NCBI GenBank assembly: GCA_046331175.1
Contig: JAXLRI010000012.1
Span: 62,001-126,000 of the forward strand
Length of the DNA stretch: 64,000 nucleotides
Reading direction: 5' to 3'
Source of the DNA: JAWKIW01 sp046331175
GTDB lineage: Bacteria > Actinomycetota > Acidimicrobiia > Acidimicrobiales > Acidimicrobilacustridaceae
This document shows, one piece after another, positions 8,606 to 16,238 of the stretch. Every line of letters starts with the position of its first letter. Positions within the stretch are counted from its first letter, which is position 1. The notes below the pieces were generated by a model that worked only from the letters and a program-made list of their open reading frames with translations, did no database searches and was not told the origin of the DNA. Both the position numbers and the translations under genes were made by a program.

Positions 8606-9330
8606 GACAGGCCCAGGGTCGTGAGGTCGTCGCCGGTGGAGTTCGAGGCCAGCACCGCAGGACCCTCGGGCCCGTAGAACACGGCGCTGATCGAGCACGG
8701 CGACACGACGATGCGCTGGAACAGGTCGAGGTGGGTGCCGAGCGCCTGGGCCAGGGCGGCCTTGATGGGGTCGGCGTGGGAGACGGCGACGATGGTCTCG
8801 CCGGGGTGGGCGGCGACGAGACGGCCGATGGTGGACACCGTCCGCTGCTGCATCTCGGCGAAGGACTCGCCGTCGGGGAAGCGGAAGCCGCTCGGGTAGC
8901 GCTGCACCGTCGACCACTCGGGGAGCTTGCGCAGCTCGTCCAGCTTGCGCCCGGTCCACGCGCCGAAGTCGCACTCGAGCAGGCCACGCTCGATGCGGAC
9001 CTTCTGGCCCACGGCGGCGGCGATCGGAGCCGCCGTCTCACGGGTGCGCTCCAGCGGCGACGCGTACACCGCCGCGACCTTCTTCAGCGTGCCGATGCGG
9101 GCGGCGGCGGCCTCGGCCTGGGCCCGACCGGTGTCGGCGAGGTGGAGGCCCTTGGCACGGCCCGGGAGCACGGCGCCCGTGGACGGCGTCTGCCCGTGGC
9201 GGACGAGGAGCACGAGCGTGGGCTTCGGTCCCTTCCGGGCCCCGCGGGGGGCGGCCTTGCGCGAGCGGGCCGCGGCGCGGTCGGTGGCGCGGCGGTCGGT
9301 GGCGGTGCGGGCACGGGCGGCGGGGCTCAT
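8602..9330 (-). CDS. Histidine phosphatase, MSMEG_4193-type
   Basis: The 242-residue protein has an Arg/Ala-rich extension of about 36 residues before the phosphatase fold. The catalytic RHG (44-46), the paired Arg in SPLERTRET, the LLECDFGAW acidic block and the C-terminal VSHADPIKA histidine are all present, so the enzyme should be active through a phosphohistidine. The family is annotated as a putative phosphomutase, but the mycobacterial relative is better regarded as a phosphatase. It is first in the cluster with DUF3090 and SCO1664-like genes and overlaps DUF3090 by 4 bp. The substrate is unknown. Confidence 0.9.
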   Translation of the reverse strand: MSPAARARTATDRRATDRAAARSRKAAPRGARKGPKPTLVLLVRHGQTPSTGAVLPGRAKGLHLADTGRAQAEAAAARIGTLKKVAAVYASPLERTRETAAPIAAAVGQKVRIERGLLECDFGAWTGRKLDELRKLPEWSTVQRYPSGFRFPDGESFAEMQQRTVSTIGRLVAAHPGETIVAVSHADPIKAALAQALGTHLDLFQRIVVSPCSISAVFYGPEGPAVLASNSTGDDLTTLGLS

Positions 9331-9433
9331 GACCGGGTCAACCTACCGCCGCGCCACGCCGACGAGCCGCCCCGGCGCCGGTTCGGCTCGCCCGGTCGGG
9401 TGGCGAGCACCGAGGCCTAGCCTTGGCCGTCCC

Positions 9434-10126
9434 ATGCCCCGCGACGACCTCGACCGCCTCTGCCGCGACATCGAGACCTGCCGCGCCTGCCCGCGCCTGG
9501 TGGCCTGGCGCGAGCAGGTGGCCGCCGAGAAGCGGGCGGCCTACGCCGACGAGACGTACTGGGGCCGCCCGGTGCCCGGGTTCGGCGATCCCGCCGCCCG
9601 CATCGTCGTGGTCGGTCTGGCCCCAGCGGCCCACGGCGCCAACCGCACGGGCCGCATGTTCACCGGCGACCGGTCCGGCGAGTGGCTGTACCGGGCGCTG
9701 TGGCGGGCCGGCCTCGCCGATCGGCCGGTCAGCGTCGCCCGCGACGACGGGTTGACGCTCACCGGCGCGTACATCACGGCCCCGGTCCGCTGCGCGCCGC
9801 CGGCGAACAAGCCGACCCCGGTCGAGCGCGACACGTGCCACCCGTTCCTCGACCGCGAGCTGGCGCTGCTCGCCGAGGTGCGGGTGGCGGTGTGCCTCGG
9901 GCAGTTCGCCTACCAGGTGATGGCCACCCACCTCGGGGTGCGCCCCCGTCCCCGCTTCGGCCACGGCGTCGAGGTGGTGCCACCGGCCGGGCCCACCATC
10001 GTGTGCTCGTACCACGTGAGCCAGCAGAACACCTTCACCGGCACCCTCACCGAGCCCATGCTCGACGCCGTGTTCGCCCGGGCCCGGGTCCTGGCCGGCC
10101 TCGGACCTGGACCCACCGACCGCTGA
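9434..10126 (+). CDS. Uracil-DNA glycosylase, family 5 (UdgB-like)
   Basis: The 230-residue protein removes uracil and related damaged bases from DNA. Motif A reads GLAPAAHGANRTGRMFTGD (from G61), the type-5 signature lacking the usual catalytic acidic residue; motif B is HVSQQNTFTG (H194). Four cysteines (CRACP near the N-terminus, then two in the PVRCAPP and RDTCHP segments) are placed to hold a 4Fe-4S cluster. The start is the ATG at 9434, ten bases after a TAGCCT box, with no ribosome-binding site. It is monocistronic, followed by a good terminator at 10212. Confidence 0.92.
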   Translation: MPRDDLDRLCRDIETCRACPRLVAWREQVAAEKRAAYADETYWGRPVPGFGDPAARIVVVGLAPAAHGANRTGRMFTGDRSGEWLYRALWRAGLADRPVSVARDDGLTLTGAYITAPVRCAPPANKPTPVERDTCHPFLDRELALLAEVRVAVCLGQFAYQVMATHLGVRPRPRFGHGVEVVPPAGPTIVCSYHVSQQNTFTGTLTEPMLDAVFARARVLAGLGPGPTDR

Positions 10127-10211
10127 CCGTTGATCCACGGGGCCACCGCGGCGCCCCGGGGCGATCCGGCGTGGGGACGGATCAGGGTGCCCAGCCGCCC
10201 GATCTGCCGGC

Positions 10212-10246
10212 GACCTGGGCCGAACGGCCCAGGTCAGATGCCTTTT
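10212..10246 (+). terminator. Intrinsic terminator after udgB
   Basis: A 10-bp perfect stem (10212-10221 with 10226-10235) closes a GAAC tetraloop and is followed seven bases later by TTTTT. It lies 86 bp downstream of the uracil-DNA glycosylase stop. Confidence 0.75.
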
Positions 10247-10350
10247 TGAAGATCCAGCCCGGATCATCAACTAATGCATTCGGCCCATTTATCGAAAAAT
10301 AGGTCGGACGGCTCAGTCGCCCGCGCGGCGGTCGGCGCAAGATCACCTCG

Positions 10351-10623
10351 ATGGCAGCGATCTTCGAGCGCACCGACACCGACCGGCTGGCAGGGATCCC
10401 CCTGGGCACCGGCACCACCGGTGCGGCGCCGCGGATCGCCCCCCGTGGCCCCTCGGGCCTGTGGGACGCGCTGGCCCGGGCCGACGTCGCCCGAGCCGAC
10501 GCCACGACGACGCCGCCGGCCGCCGACACCGCGCACCTGGCCTACCTGGCCCGGGTGGCGACGCCGGTGCACGAGGCCGAGGTCGTCGACCTCGCCGCCT
10601 ACCGCGCCCGCCGCGGTCGCTGA
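10351..10623 (+). CDS. Small hypothetical protein (90 aa)
   Basis: The open frame of 90 residues has no recognised domain. The composition is natural for this genome (Ala, Arg, Asp, Thr), and the tail VVDLAAYRARRGR resembles C-termini of many short actinobacterial proteins. It lies after the terminator of udgB, in a region whose upstream part (10240-10310) is unusually AT-rich and may hold its promoter. No clear Shine-Dalgarno is seen. It could also be a chance frame. Confidence 0.45.
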   Translation: MAAIFERTDTDRLAGIPLGTGTTGAAPRIAPRGPSGLWDALARADVARADATTTPPAADTAHLAYLARVATPVHEAEVVDLAAYRARRGR

Positions 10624-10831
10624 ACCGCCCGCCGCCCGCCTGACCGGTCGCGGCACCGAGCCACCCCTCGAGTCGTCGTCGCCACCTCCTCGCTCGCCGA
10701 CATGGCCGACGGTGCCGGCGACTTCGGCCGGGACCGGGCGACCGGGTAGCGTGAGCCGGTCCTGGCGGCGGTCGCCGTCGGGCTGACACGTGACGAGCCC
10801 GCCGCCGCGGGCCACGGCCGAGAGGGTGCTG

Positions 10832-11266
10832 GTGAGGGCGAACACGACGCGACGCAGGGCGGGCCTGGGAGCGGTGGCCGTGGTGGGCCTGCTGGCCCTG
10901 GCCGGTTGCACCCAGCCCTCCAACGCCCCGACCGAGTACAACGACACGACCCGGACGAACTTCATGGCCGGCTGCACCGGCACCTACGCCGGCAGCGGCA
11001 CCACGCTCGCCTCGTCGGGCACGTGCGAGTGCATGTACACGGTGGTCACCTCCAACCTGTCGATCCAGGACTTCACCACCCTGAACGACAACCTGAAGAA
11101 GGACCGCAACACGGCCATCCCCGACAACGTCAAGAACGGCTGGGCGGGCTGCCCGGGCTACGGCGCCAAGGCCGGCTCCTCCACCGGCGGCCTGTCGGGG
11201 CCGGCGGCCCCGTCCTCGCCCGGCACCACCGCGGCGGCGACCGCCACCACCGGCACGGCGCGGTGA
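10832..11266 (+). CDS. Small lipoprotein with conserved Cys pattern
   Basis: I take the GTG at 10832 because GAGAGG lies six bases before it; a GTG at 10790 would add 14 residues without a ribosome-binding site. A short Arg-containing N-terminus, hydrophobic core and LALAGC lipobox mark a lipoprotein of about 144 residues. The mature part has TRTNFMAGC, CECMY and a late WAGCPGY cysteine. The same Cys spacing recurs in the next gene, so the two are tandem paralogs. A Ser/Thr/Ala/Pro tail ends the protein. Function is unknown. Its stop overlaps the next start (GTGA at 11263). Confidence 0.75.
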   Translation: MRANTTRRRAGLGAVAVVGLLALAGCTQPSNAPTEYNDTTRTNFMAGCTGTYAGSGTTLASSGTCECMYTVVTSNLSIQDFTTLNDNLKKDRNTAIPDNVKNGWAGCPGYGAKAGSSTGGLSGPAAPSSPGTTAAATATTGTAR

Positions 11267-11724
11267 GCGACCCGGCCGACCCGATCGAGCCGACGGCCGA
11301 CGCGCCGGCCGATCCGTCCGCGCCCGGCCCCGACGCCGCCGCGGTCGCCGGCGAGCCGACCGCAGCCGACGAGGTGGCCTCCGGGCCCTCCGGGTCCAAG
11401 GTCGGCTGGATCATCGGTGGCGTGGTCGCGGCCGTCGTGGTGGTCGTGATCGTGGTGGTGGCGGTGGTCGCCCGCCCGGCGCCCACCTACAGCGACGCCA
11501 CCCGCCAGCGCTTCCTCGCCGCCTGCACCGCCGACGGCGGTGCCGACGTGCAGGGACCGTGCGGCTGCCTCTACGACAAGCTCTCGGCCACCATGCCCTA
11601 CGACCGGTTCGTCGACGTCGACCAGCAGCTCAAGGCGCAGTTCCCCTCGACGCCCCAGGGCCAGGACCTGTCGCTGCCGCCCGACGTGCAGGCCGCCCTC
11701 GAGGCCTGCCGCGTCACCCGCTGA
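11263..11724 (+). CDS. Membrane-anchored paralog of the upstream lipoprotein
   Basis: The 153-residue protein has an acidic, Ala/Pro-rich cytoplasmic N-terminus (about 48 residues), one membrane segment rich in Val/Ile (about 50-72) and an outside domain. That domain repeats the upstream lipoprotein's pattern: TRQRFLAAC, then CGCLYDKL, then a final Cys near the C-terminus. The GTG start overlaps the stop of the upstream gene by 4 bp, so the two are translationally coupled. I infer two envelope proteins derived by duplication, one lipid-anchored and one membrane-anchored. No known function is recognisable. Confidence 0.75.
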   Translation: MSDPADPIEPTADAPADPSAPGPDAAAVAGEPTAADEVASGPSGSKVGWIIGGVVAAVVVVVIVVVAVVARPAPTYSDATRQRFLAACTADGGADVQGPCGCLYDKLSATMPYDRFVDVDQQLKAQFPSTPQGQDLSLPPDVQAALEACRVTR

Positions 11725-11769
11725 GCCGGTCCGCCGGCACCGGGCGCCCGCCCGCACCGCCTGCCGCCT

Positions 11770-12960
11770 TCAGCCGGCAGCGGCCTTCTTCTTCTTCTCG
11801 GGCAGGCCGAGGCGCACCACCGGGGCGCCCCACTCGGGCCAGCGCTCGCGGCTCTTCACGGCCAGCTTGCGCATGAGCTCGATGGCGCCCGGGTCGTCGT
11901 CGCCGGGGCGGGCGACGATCGAGCCGTCGGCGATCATCCGCTGGATGATCTCGCGGCCCAGCTCGGTGCGGACGATGGTGAGCGTCCAGTCGTTCTCCTT
12001 GCCGATGCCGCCACAGGAGATGTCGGCGTGCTCGGCGGCGAAGTCGGGGCAGTGGGTGCAGCCCTCGCGCGTCCAGGCGTGGCACTCCTTGAGGTTGATC
12101 TCGTGGTAGCTGCCGTCGCGCATCCAGATCTGGAAGACGCCCTTGATGTTCATCTTCACCATGTCCTGCTTGGCGAGGCCGTACTTGGCCTCGAACAGCT
12201 CGGCGAAGATCGAGTCGTCGAAGGTCTTCGAGCAGAGCAGGCCGAGGTTGAACACGATGGGCTTGGAGATCTTGCCCACCTTGCGGTGCCACATCACCGG
12301 CGGCACCGACGATTGGCAGCTCATGCCCACCAGCGCCAGCTTGGTGAGGCCGCGCTCGCGGGCCTCGTCGATGGCGAGGGTGTTGGCCGAGTAGGTGTAG
12401 CGGCTGCCGGCGGCGGCCAGCACCTCCTCACGGGTGGATGCCACGCCGGGCACGGCCTTCCACGTGGCGGTGTCGCCGCCCTCGAGGAACGACGTGAGCG
12501 CGCCGTCGATGTAGCCCTCCTGCATCGCCCACAGCAGGATGGCCGACACGAGCCCTCCGTCCTGGCCCATGCGGTGCACCATGTCGTCGCTGGCCCGGGT
12601 GAGGAGGATGTCGGAGTAGATGCCGGCCACCTCGTCGTCGCTGCGATCGCGGTCGAAGAGGTGCTCGTTGGCCTCGGGCTCCCAGGCGCGGAACCGGGGG
12701 CAGGCGCGGGTGCAGGTGGTGCAGCCCTTCTGGCCGTGGCCGCAGTCGCCGGGGCCCAGCTCGTCTTCGAGGTGGAAGGGCTTGTACTTGCCCTCCTCGT
12801 GGTCGTAGCCGATGACGTCGTGGGGACACGAGATGACGCAGCCGGCGCAGCCGGTGCACAGGCCGCTGGTGACGACCTCCTCGTAGAGCTCCTTCCACTG
12901 GAAGGACCAGCGCTCCTTCTTGGCGGGGGCGGCCGGCGCGTCGGCTTCGACGGTGGTCAT
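11770..12960 (-). CDS. Coenzyme F420 hydrogenase/dehydrogenase beta-subunit family protein (FrhB-like)
   Basis: The 396-residue protein has two ferredoxin-type 4Fe-4S clusters near the N-terminus (C35-C38-C41-C45 in CTGCAGCVISCP and C73-C80-C83-C87 in CGHGQKGCTTCTRACP), followed by the FrhB/FdhB flavin domain (QDGGLVSAILLWAMQEG; GMSCQSS; NLGLLCSKTF; CPDFAAEHADISCGG). Established family members move electrons between ferredoxin-like carriers and F420. The partner here is unknown because no hydrogenase or dehydrogenase subunit is adjacent. The ATG at 12960 faces the divergent cation-efflux gene. The C-terminus ends in a Lys-rich run. Confidence 0.88.
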   Translation of the reverse strand: MTTVEADAPAAPAKKERWSFQWKELYEEVVTSGLCTGCAGCVISCPHDVIGYDHEEGKYKPFHLEDELGPGDCGHGQKGCTTCTRACPRFRAWEPEANEHLFDRDRSDDEVAGIYSDILLTRASDDMVHRMGQDGGLVSAILLWAMQEGYIDGALTSFLEGGDTATWKAVPGVASTREEVLAAAGSRYTYSANTLAIDEARERGLTKLALVGMSCQSSVPPVMWHRKVGKISKPIVFNLGLLCSKTFDDSIFAELFEAKYGLAKQDMVKMNIKGVFQIWMRDGSYHEINLKECHAWTREGCTHCPDFAAEHADISCGGIGKENDWTLTIVRTELGREIIQRMIADGSIVARPGDDDPGAIELMRKLAVKSRERWPEWGAPVVRLGLPEKKKKAAAG

Positions 12961-13044
12961 GGGCGTGATGCTACGTGCGGCCGCGCCGGCTGCCACGACC
13001 CGGCGGCGGCGAGGTGCGGCGTGGGTGGCCGGTAGCGTTCGGGC

Positions 13045-14067
13045 GTGGACGGTCCCACCTCCCACCCGGTCTCCTCGCCGATCACCCAGCCGGCCTCGAA
13101 GCCGGTGCGGCTCACCCGGTACGCCTGGCTCTCCATCGCCGCCGCCCTGGTGACGATGGGGATGAAGACCGTCGCCTACCTGCTCACCGGCTCGGTCGGC
13201 CTCCTGTCGGACGCCATCGAGTCGTCGGTGAACCTGGTGGCGGCGATCGTGGCGCTGGTGGCGCTGATCATCGCCGCCCGCCCCGCCGACGACACCCATG
13301 CCTACGGCCACGGCAAGGTCGAGTACTTCAGCGCCGGCGTCGAGGGCACGATGATCTTCCTCGCCGCGGCCGCCATCATCTGGTCGGCGGTCGATCGCCT
13401 GCTGCACCCCGTCGAGCTCGAGCGGCTCGGCATCGGTCTGGCCGTGTCGGTCGGCGCCGCGCTGGTGAACCTGGTGGTGTCGATCATCGAGCAGCGGGCG
13501 GGCAAGCGGCACCGGTCCATCACGCTCGAGGCCGACGCCAAGCACCTGATGACCGATGTGTGGACCTCCGGTGGGGTGGTCGTCGCCGTCGGCCTGGTCG
13601 GGCTCACCGGCTGGGAGGTCCTCGACCCGCTCATCGCCATCGGCGTGGCCATCAACATCCTCGTGGCCGGGGCCATGCTCATCCGCCGGTCCGCCGCCGG
13701 CCTGATGGACCAGGCGCTGCCGGCGGCCGACCTGGCGGCGGTCGAGGAGGTCCTCGACCGCTTCCGGGGCCCGGCGGTGCAGTTCCACGCCGTGCGCACC
13801 CGCGAGGCCGGCCAGCGTCGGTTCGTCAGCATGCACGTGCTCGTCCCGGGGGCCTGGGACGTGCAGCAGGCCCACGACCTCGCCGAGGAGGTCGAGGACG
13901 CGGTGCGGTCGGCGCTGCCGGGGTCCACGGTGACCACCCACATCGAGCCGCTCGAGGATCCGGCGTCGTTCGCCGACGAGGGCCTCGATCGCCTGACGCT
14001 GCCGCCGTCCCTGCGCCCCGGCGCCCGATCCGCGGGTCCGCCGTCGAGCTCCGAGACCCCCACCTGA
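13045..14067 (+). CDS. Cation diffusion facilitator (CDF) family transporter
   Basis: The 340-residue protein has six predicted membrane helices and a C-terminal cytoplasmic domain (about 210-300). CDF landmarks are present: LLSDAIESSVN in helix 2, THAYGHGKVEYF in the loop and DAKHLMTDVW (HxxxD) in helix 5. Family members export divalent metals such as Zn, Mn or Fe by proton antiport. The helix-2 metal pair reads Glu-x3-Asn rather than the textbook His/Asp-x3-Asp, so metal choice cannot be predicted. The GTG start is six bases after TAGCGT, without a Shine-Dalgarno. It is divergent from the FrhB-like gene and followed by a large inverted repeat. Confidence 0.88.
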   Translation: MDGPTSHPVSSPITQPASKPVRLTRYAWLSIAAALVTMGMKTVAYLLTGSVGLLSDAIESSVNLVAAIVALVALIIAARPADDTHAYGHGKVEYFSAGVEGTMIFLAAAAIIWSAVDRLLHPVELERLGIGLAVSVGAALVNLVVSIIEQRAGKRHRSITLEADAKHLMTDVWTSGGVVVAVGLVGLTGWEVLDPLIAIGVAINILVAGAMLIRRSAAGLMDQALPAADLAAVEEVLDRFRGPAVQFHAVRTREAGQRRFVSMHVLVPGAWDVQQAHDLAEEVEDAVRSALPGSTVTTHIEPLEDPASFADEGLDRLTLPPSLRPGARSAGPPSSSETPT

Positions 14068-14110
14068 CCGATCGCTCCTCCTCCCAGGGGAGGGGGGCCG
14101 TCCTCCACCG

Positions 14111-14163
14111 CCGAACTTCGGAGGATCCGCGCCAAGGGGTGACGCGGATCCTCCAGAGTTCGG
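14111..14163. terminator. 53-bp imperfect inverted repeat
   Basis: Two nested stems are present: 14120-14131 with 14143-14154 (12 bp perfect) and 14111-14117 with 14157-14163 (7 bp perfect), separated by a 2-base mismatch, with an 11-base loop. It lies between the CDF transporter stop and the acyl-CoA dehydrogenase promoter. It could be a terminator or one copy of a dispersed palindromic repeat. Confidence 0.55.
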
Positions 14164-14203
14164 GGAAGGGGTCCTGACGAGGCGTCAGGCGACTCGCCGA
14201 TCG

Positions 14204-14221
14204 CTTGACCGATCGGTCAAG
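14204..14221. promoter_or_regulatory. Perfect 18-bp palindrome, probable TetR-type operator
   Basis: CTTGACCGATCGGTCAAG is a perfect palindrome ending 8 bases before the acyl-CoA dehydrogenase ATG. It overlaps the probable -10 hexamer CAAGAT (14218-14223). Size and placement fit a TetR-family repressor site; the regulator is not identified. Confidence 0.65.
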
Positions 14222-14229
14222 ATTGGGCC

Positions 14230-15507
14230 ATGGACCTCACCTACCCGCCCGAAGCCGAAGCCTTCCGCGTCGAGATCCGCCAGTGGCTCGAGGAGAACCT
14301 GCCCGACGGCTGGTTCGACGAGGGCTTCGAGCTCGACGGTGAGGCCAAGATCCAGTTCCAGAAGGAGTGGACCACCACGCTGTTCGAGGGCGGCTGGATC
14401 TGCGCCACCTGGCCCACCGAGTACGGCGGCAAGGGCCTGTCCACCATGGAAGCCGTGGTCCTCAACGAGGAGTTCGCCAAGGCCGGCGCCCCGATGCGGG
14501 CCGACTTCTTCGGCGACACGCTCGTCGGTCCCACCATCCTGCAGTGGGGCACCGAGGAGCAGAAGAAGGAGTTCCTCCCGAAGATCCTCTCGGGCCAGAT
14601 CGCGTGGTGCCAGGGCTTCTCCGAGCCCGAGGCCGGCTCCGACCTCGCCAACCTGAAGACCAAGGCCGTGCTCGACGGCGACGAGTGGGTCATCACCGGC
14701 CAGAAGATCTGGACCACCCAGGGCTTCATCGCCGACTACATCTTCATCCTCTGCCGCACCGATCCCGATGCGCCGAAGCACAAGGGCATCTCCTACCTGC
14801 TGTGCCCGATGAAGCAGCCCGGCGTCGAGGTGCGGCCCATCGAGCAGGTCGACGGCTCGGCCGAGTTCTGCGAGGTGTTCTTCACCGAGGCCCGCTGCCC
14901 GAAGGAGAACGTCGTCGGCGGCGTCAACAACGGCTGGAAGGTGGCCATGACCACCCTCGGCTTCGAGCGGGGCACGTCGGCCACCACCGGCTACCGCCGC
15001 TTCGAGAAGGAGCTCGAGGCCATCGTCGACAAGGCCAAGGCCAACGGCAAGATCGACGACCCGCTGGTGCGCCAGGACCTCGCCAAGGCCTGGTCGAAGG
15101 TGCAGATCATGCGGGTCAACGGCCTGCGCACGCTGTCGGCGGTGGTGCAGGAGAAGAAGGACCTCGGCGTGGCCGCCCTCGGCGCCACCAACAAGATGTT
15201 CTGGTCCGAGTACCACCAGTTCGTGATGAACCTGGCCATCGACATCCTCGGCCTCGAGGGCCAGATCCTCGCCGGCGACCCCGAGCTCGAGGAGGCGGTG
15301 CCCGGCTACGGCGCCCGCCGCGCCAACCCGAAGTACCCGGCGTCGGTGCTGCAGTCGTCGTTCTTCTTCAGCCGGTCCGAGACCATCTGGGGCGGCACCA
15401 GCCAGATCCAGCGCAACATCGTCGGCGAGCGCGTCCTCGGCCTGCCCAAGGAGCCCAGGCCCGCCGACGAGCGCAGCGCCGCCAAGGCCACCGCCGCCGC
15501 CGGCTGA
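14230..15507 (+). CDS. Acyl-CoA dehydrogenase (FadE-like)
   Basis: The 425-residue protein shows the whole family architecture: helical N-terminal domain (WPTEYGGKGLSTMEAVVLNEEF), flavin-binding middle (GFSEPEAGSDLANLKTKA; WTTQGFIADYIF) and C-terminal helical domain ending in WGGTSQIQRNIVGERVLGLP. It oxidises an acyl-CoA with FAD; chain type (fatty acid or steroid side chain) cannot be told. The start follows a -10-like CAAGAT by six bases with no ribosome-binding site, so translation is probably leaderless. The palindrome overlapping that box suggests ligand-controlled repression. The PPOX enzyme follows about 100 bp downstream. Confidence 0.93.
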   Translation: MDLTYPPEAEAFRVEIRQWLEENLPDGWFDEGFELDGEAKIQFQKEWTTTLFEGGWICATWPTEYGGKGLSTMEAVVLNEEFAKAGAPMRADFFGDTLVGPTILQWGTEEQKKEFLPKILSGQIAWCQGFSEPEAGSDLANLKTKAVLDGDEWVITGQKIWTTQGFIADYIFILCRTDPDAPKHKGISYLLCPMKQPGVEVRPIEQVDGSAEFCEVFFTEARCPKENVVGGVNNGWKVAMTTLGFERGTSATTGYRRFEKELEAIVDKAKANGKIDDPLVRQDLAKAWSKVQIMRVNGLRTLSAVVQEKKDLGVAALGATNKMFWSEYHQFVMNLAIDILGLEGQILAGDPELEEAVPGYGARRANPKYPASVLQSSFFFSRSETIWGGTSQIQRNIVGERVLGLPKEPRPADERSAAKATAAAG

Positions 15508-15605
15508 CGCGGCTCCGATCGTCGACGGCGCGGTCGCCGGGCGGCTCGCTGGTCGCCGGGCCGACGCTGGTCCGGTTCGCCGGAGTCGTCCGTAGGCTGC
15601 CCGGC

Positions 15606-16043
15606 GTGGACGAGGAGACGGCGATCGGGCGGGCCGGTGCGGCACGCGTGGCGAGGCTGGCGACGACGAGCGTGACCGGTCGGGTCGAGCAGGTGCCCAT
15701 CACGTTCGCCTTCGACACGGCCGGCCGGCTCGTCACGGCGGTCGACCACAAGCCCAAGACGACGACCCGCTTGAAGCGGCTCGAGAACGTCGCCGCCAAC
15801 CCCGAGGTCAGCGTGGTCGTCGACCACTACGACGACGCCGACTGGTCGGCGCTGTGGTGGGTGCGCATCCGCGGCCTCGCCCGAGTCGTGCTCGCCGACG
15901 CGCCCGATCCCGGCGAGCGCACGCTGCACGAGGGCGCCGTCGACGCGCTGGTGGCGAAGTACGCGCAGTACCGCGACCGGCCACCGGCCGGTCCGGCCAT
16001 CGTGGTCGAGCCCGTCCGCTGGCAGTGGTGGTCCTCCGCCTGA
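15606..16043 (+). CDS. PPOX-class F420-dependent oxidoreductase, Rv0121/TIGR03668-like
   Basis: The 145-residue protein has the split beta-barrel of the pyridoxamine-phosphate-oxidase class: ARLATTSVTGRVEQVPITFAFD, then VDHKPKTTTRLKRLENVAANPEVSVVVDHY, ending VEPVRWQWWSS. Conserved Lys/Arg in HKPKTTTRLKRL are where F420 phosphate groups bind in this class. It probably reduces or oxidises a small molecule with F420; the substrate is unknown. The GTG start is seven bases after a TAGGCT box. Confidence 0.85.
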   Translation: MDEETAIGRAGAARVARLATTSVTGRVEQVPITFAFDTAGRLVTAVDHKPKTTTRLKRLENVAANPEVSVVVDHYDDADWSALWWVRIRGLARVVLADAPDPGERTLHEGAVDALVAKYAQYRDRPPAGPAIVVEPVRWQWWSSA

Positions 16044-16238
16044 GCTGATCAGGCGGGTTCTCGTTGGCCTGGTGGTCGCCACGGCAGGCGGCCGGTCGGG
16101 TCGGTTGCGAGCGTCGTCCCGCGTGCCCCGACGGTGGTCGAGTGCCTGCGTCCGACCGTCGTCCCCCACGATGACGAGTGGCCCTTCCCCCGCTCGTCCG
16201 GGCGTGCGACGGTGCAGCCACGAGCGGGAGGTGTCGCC

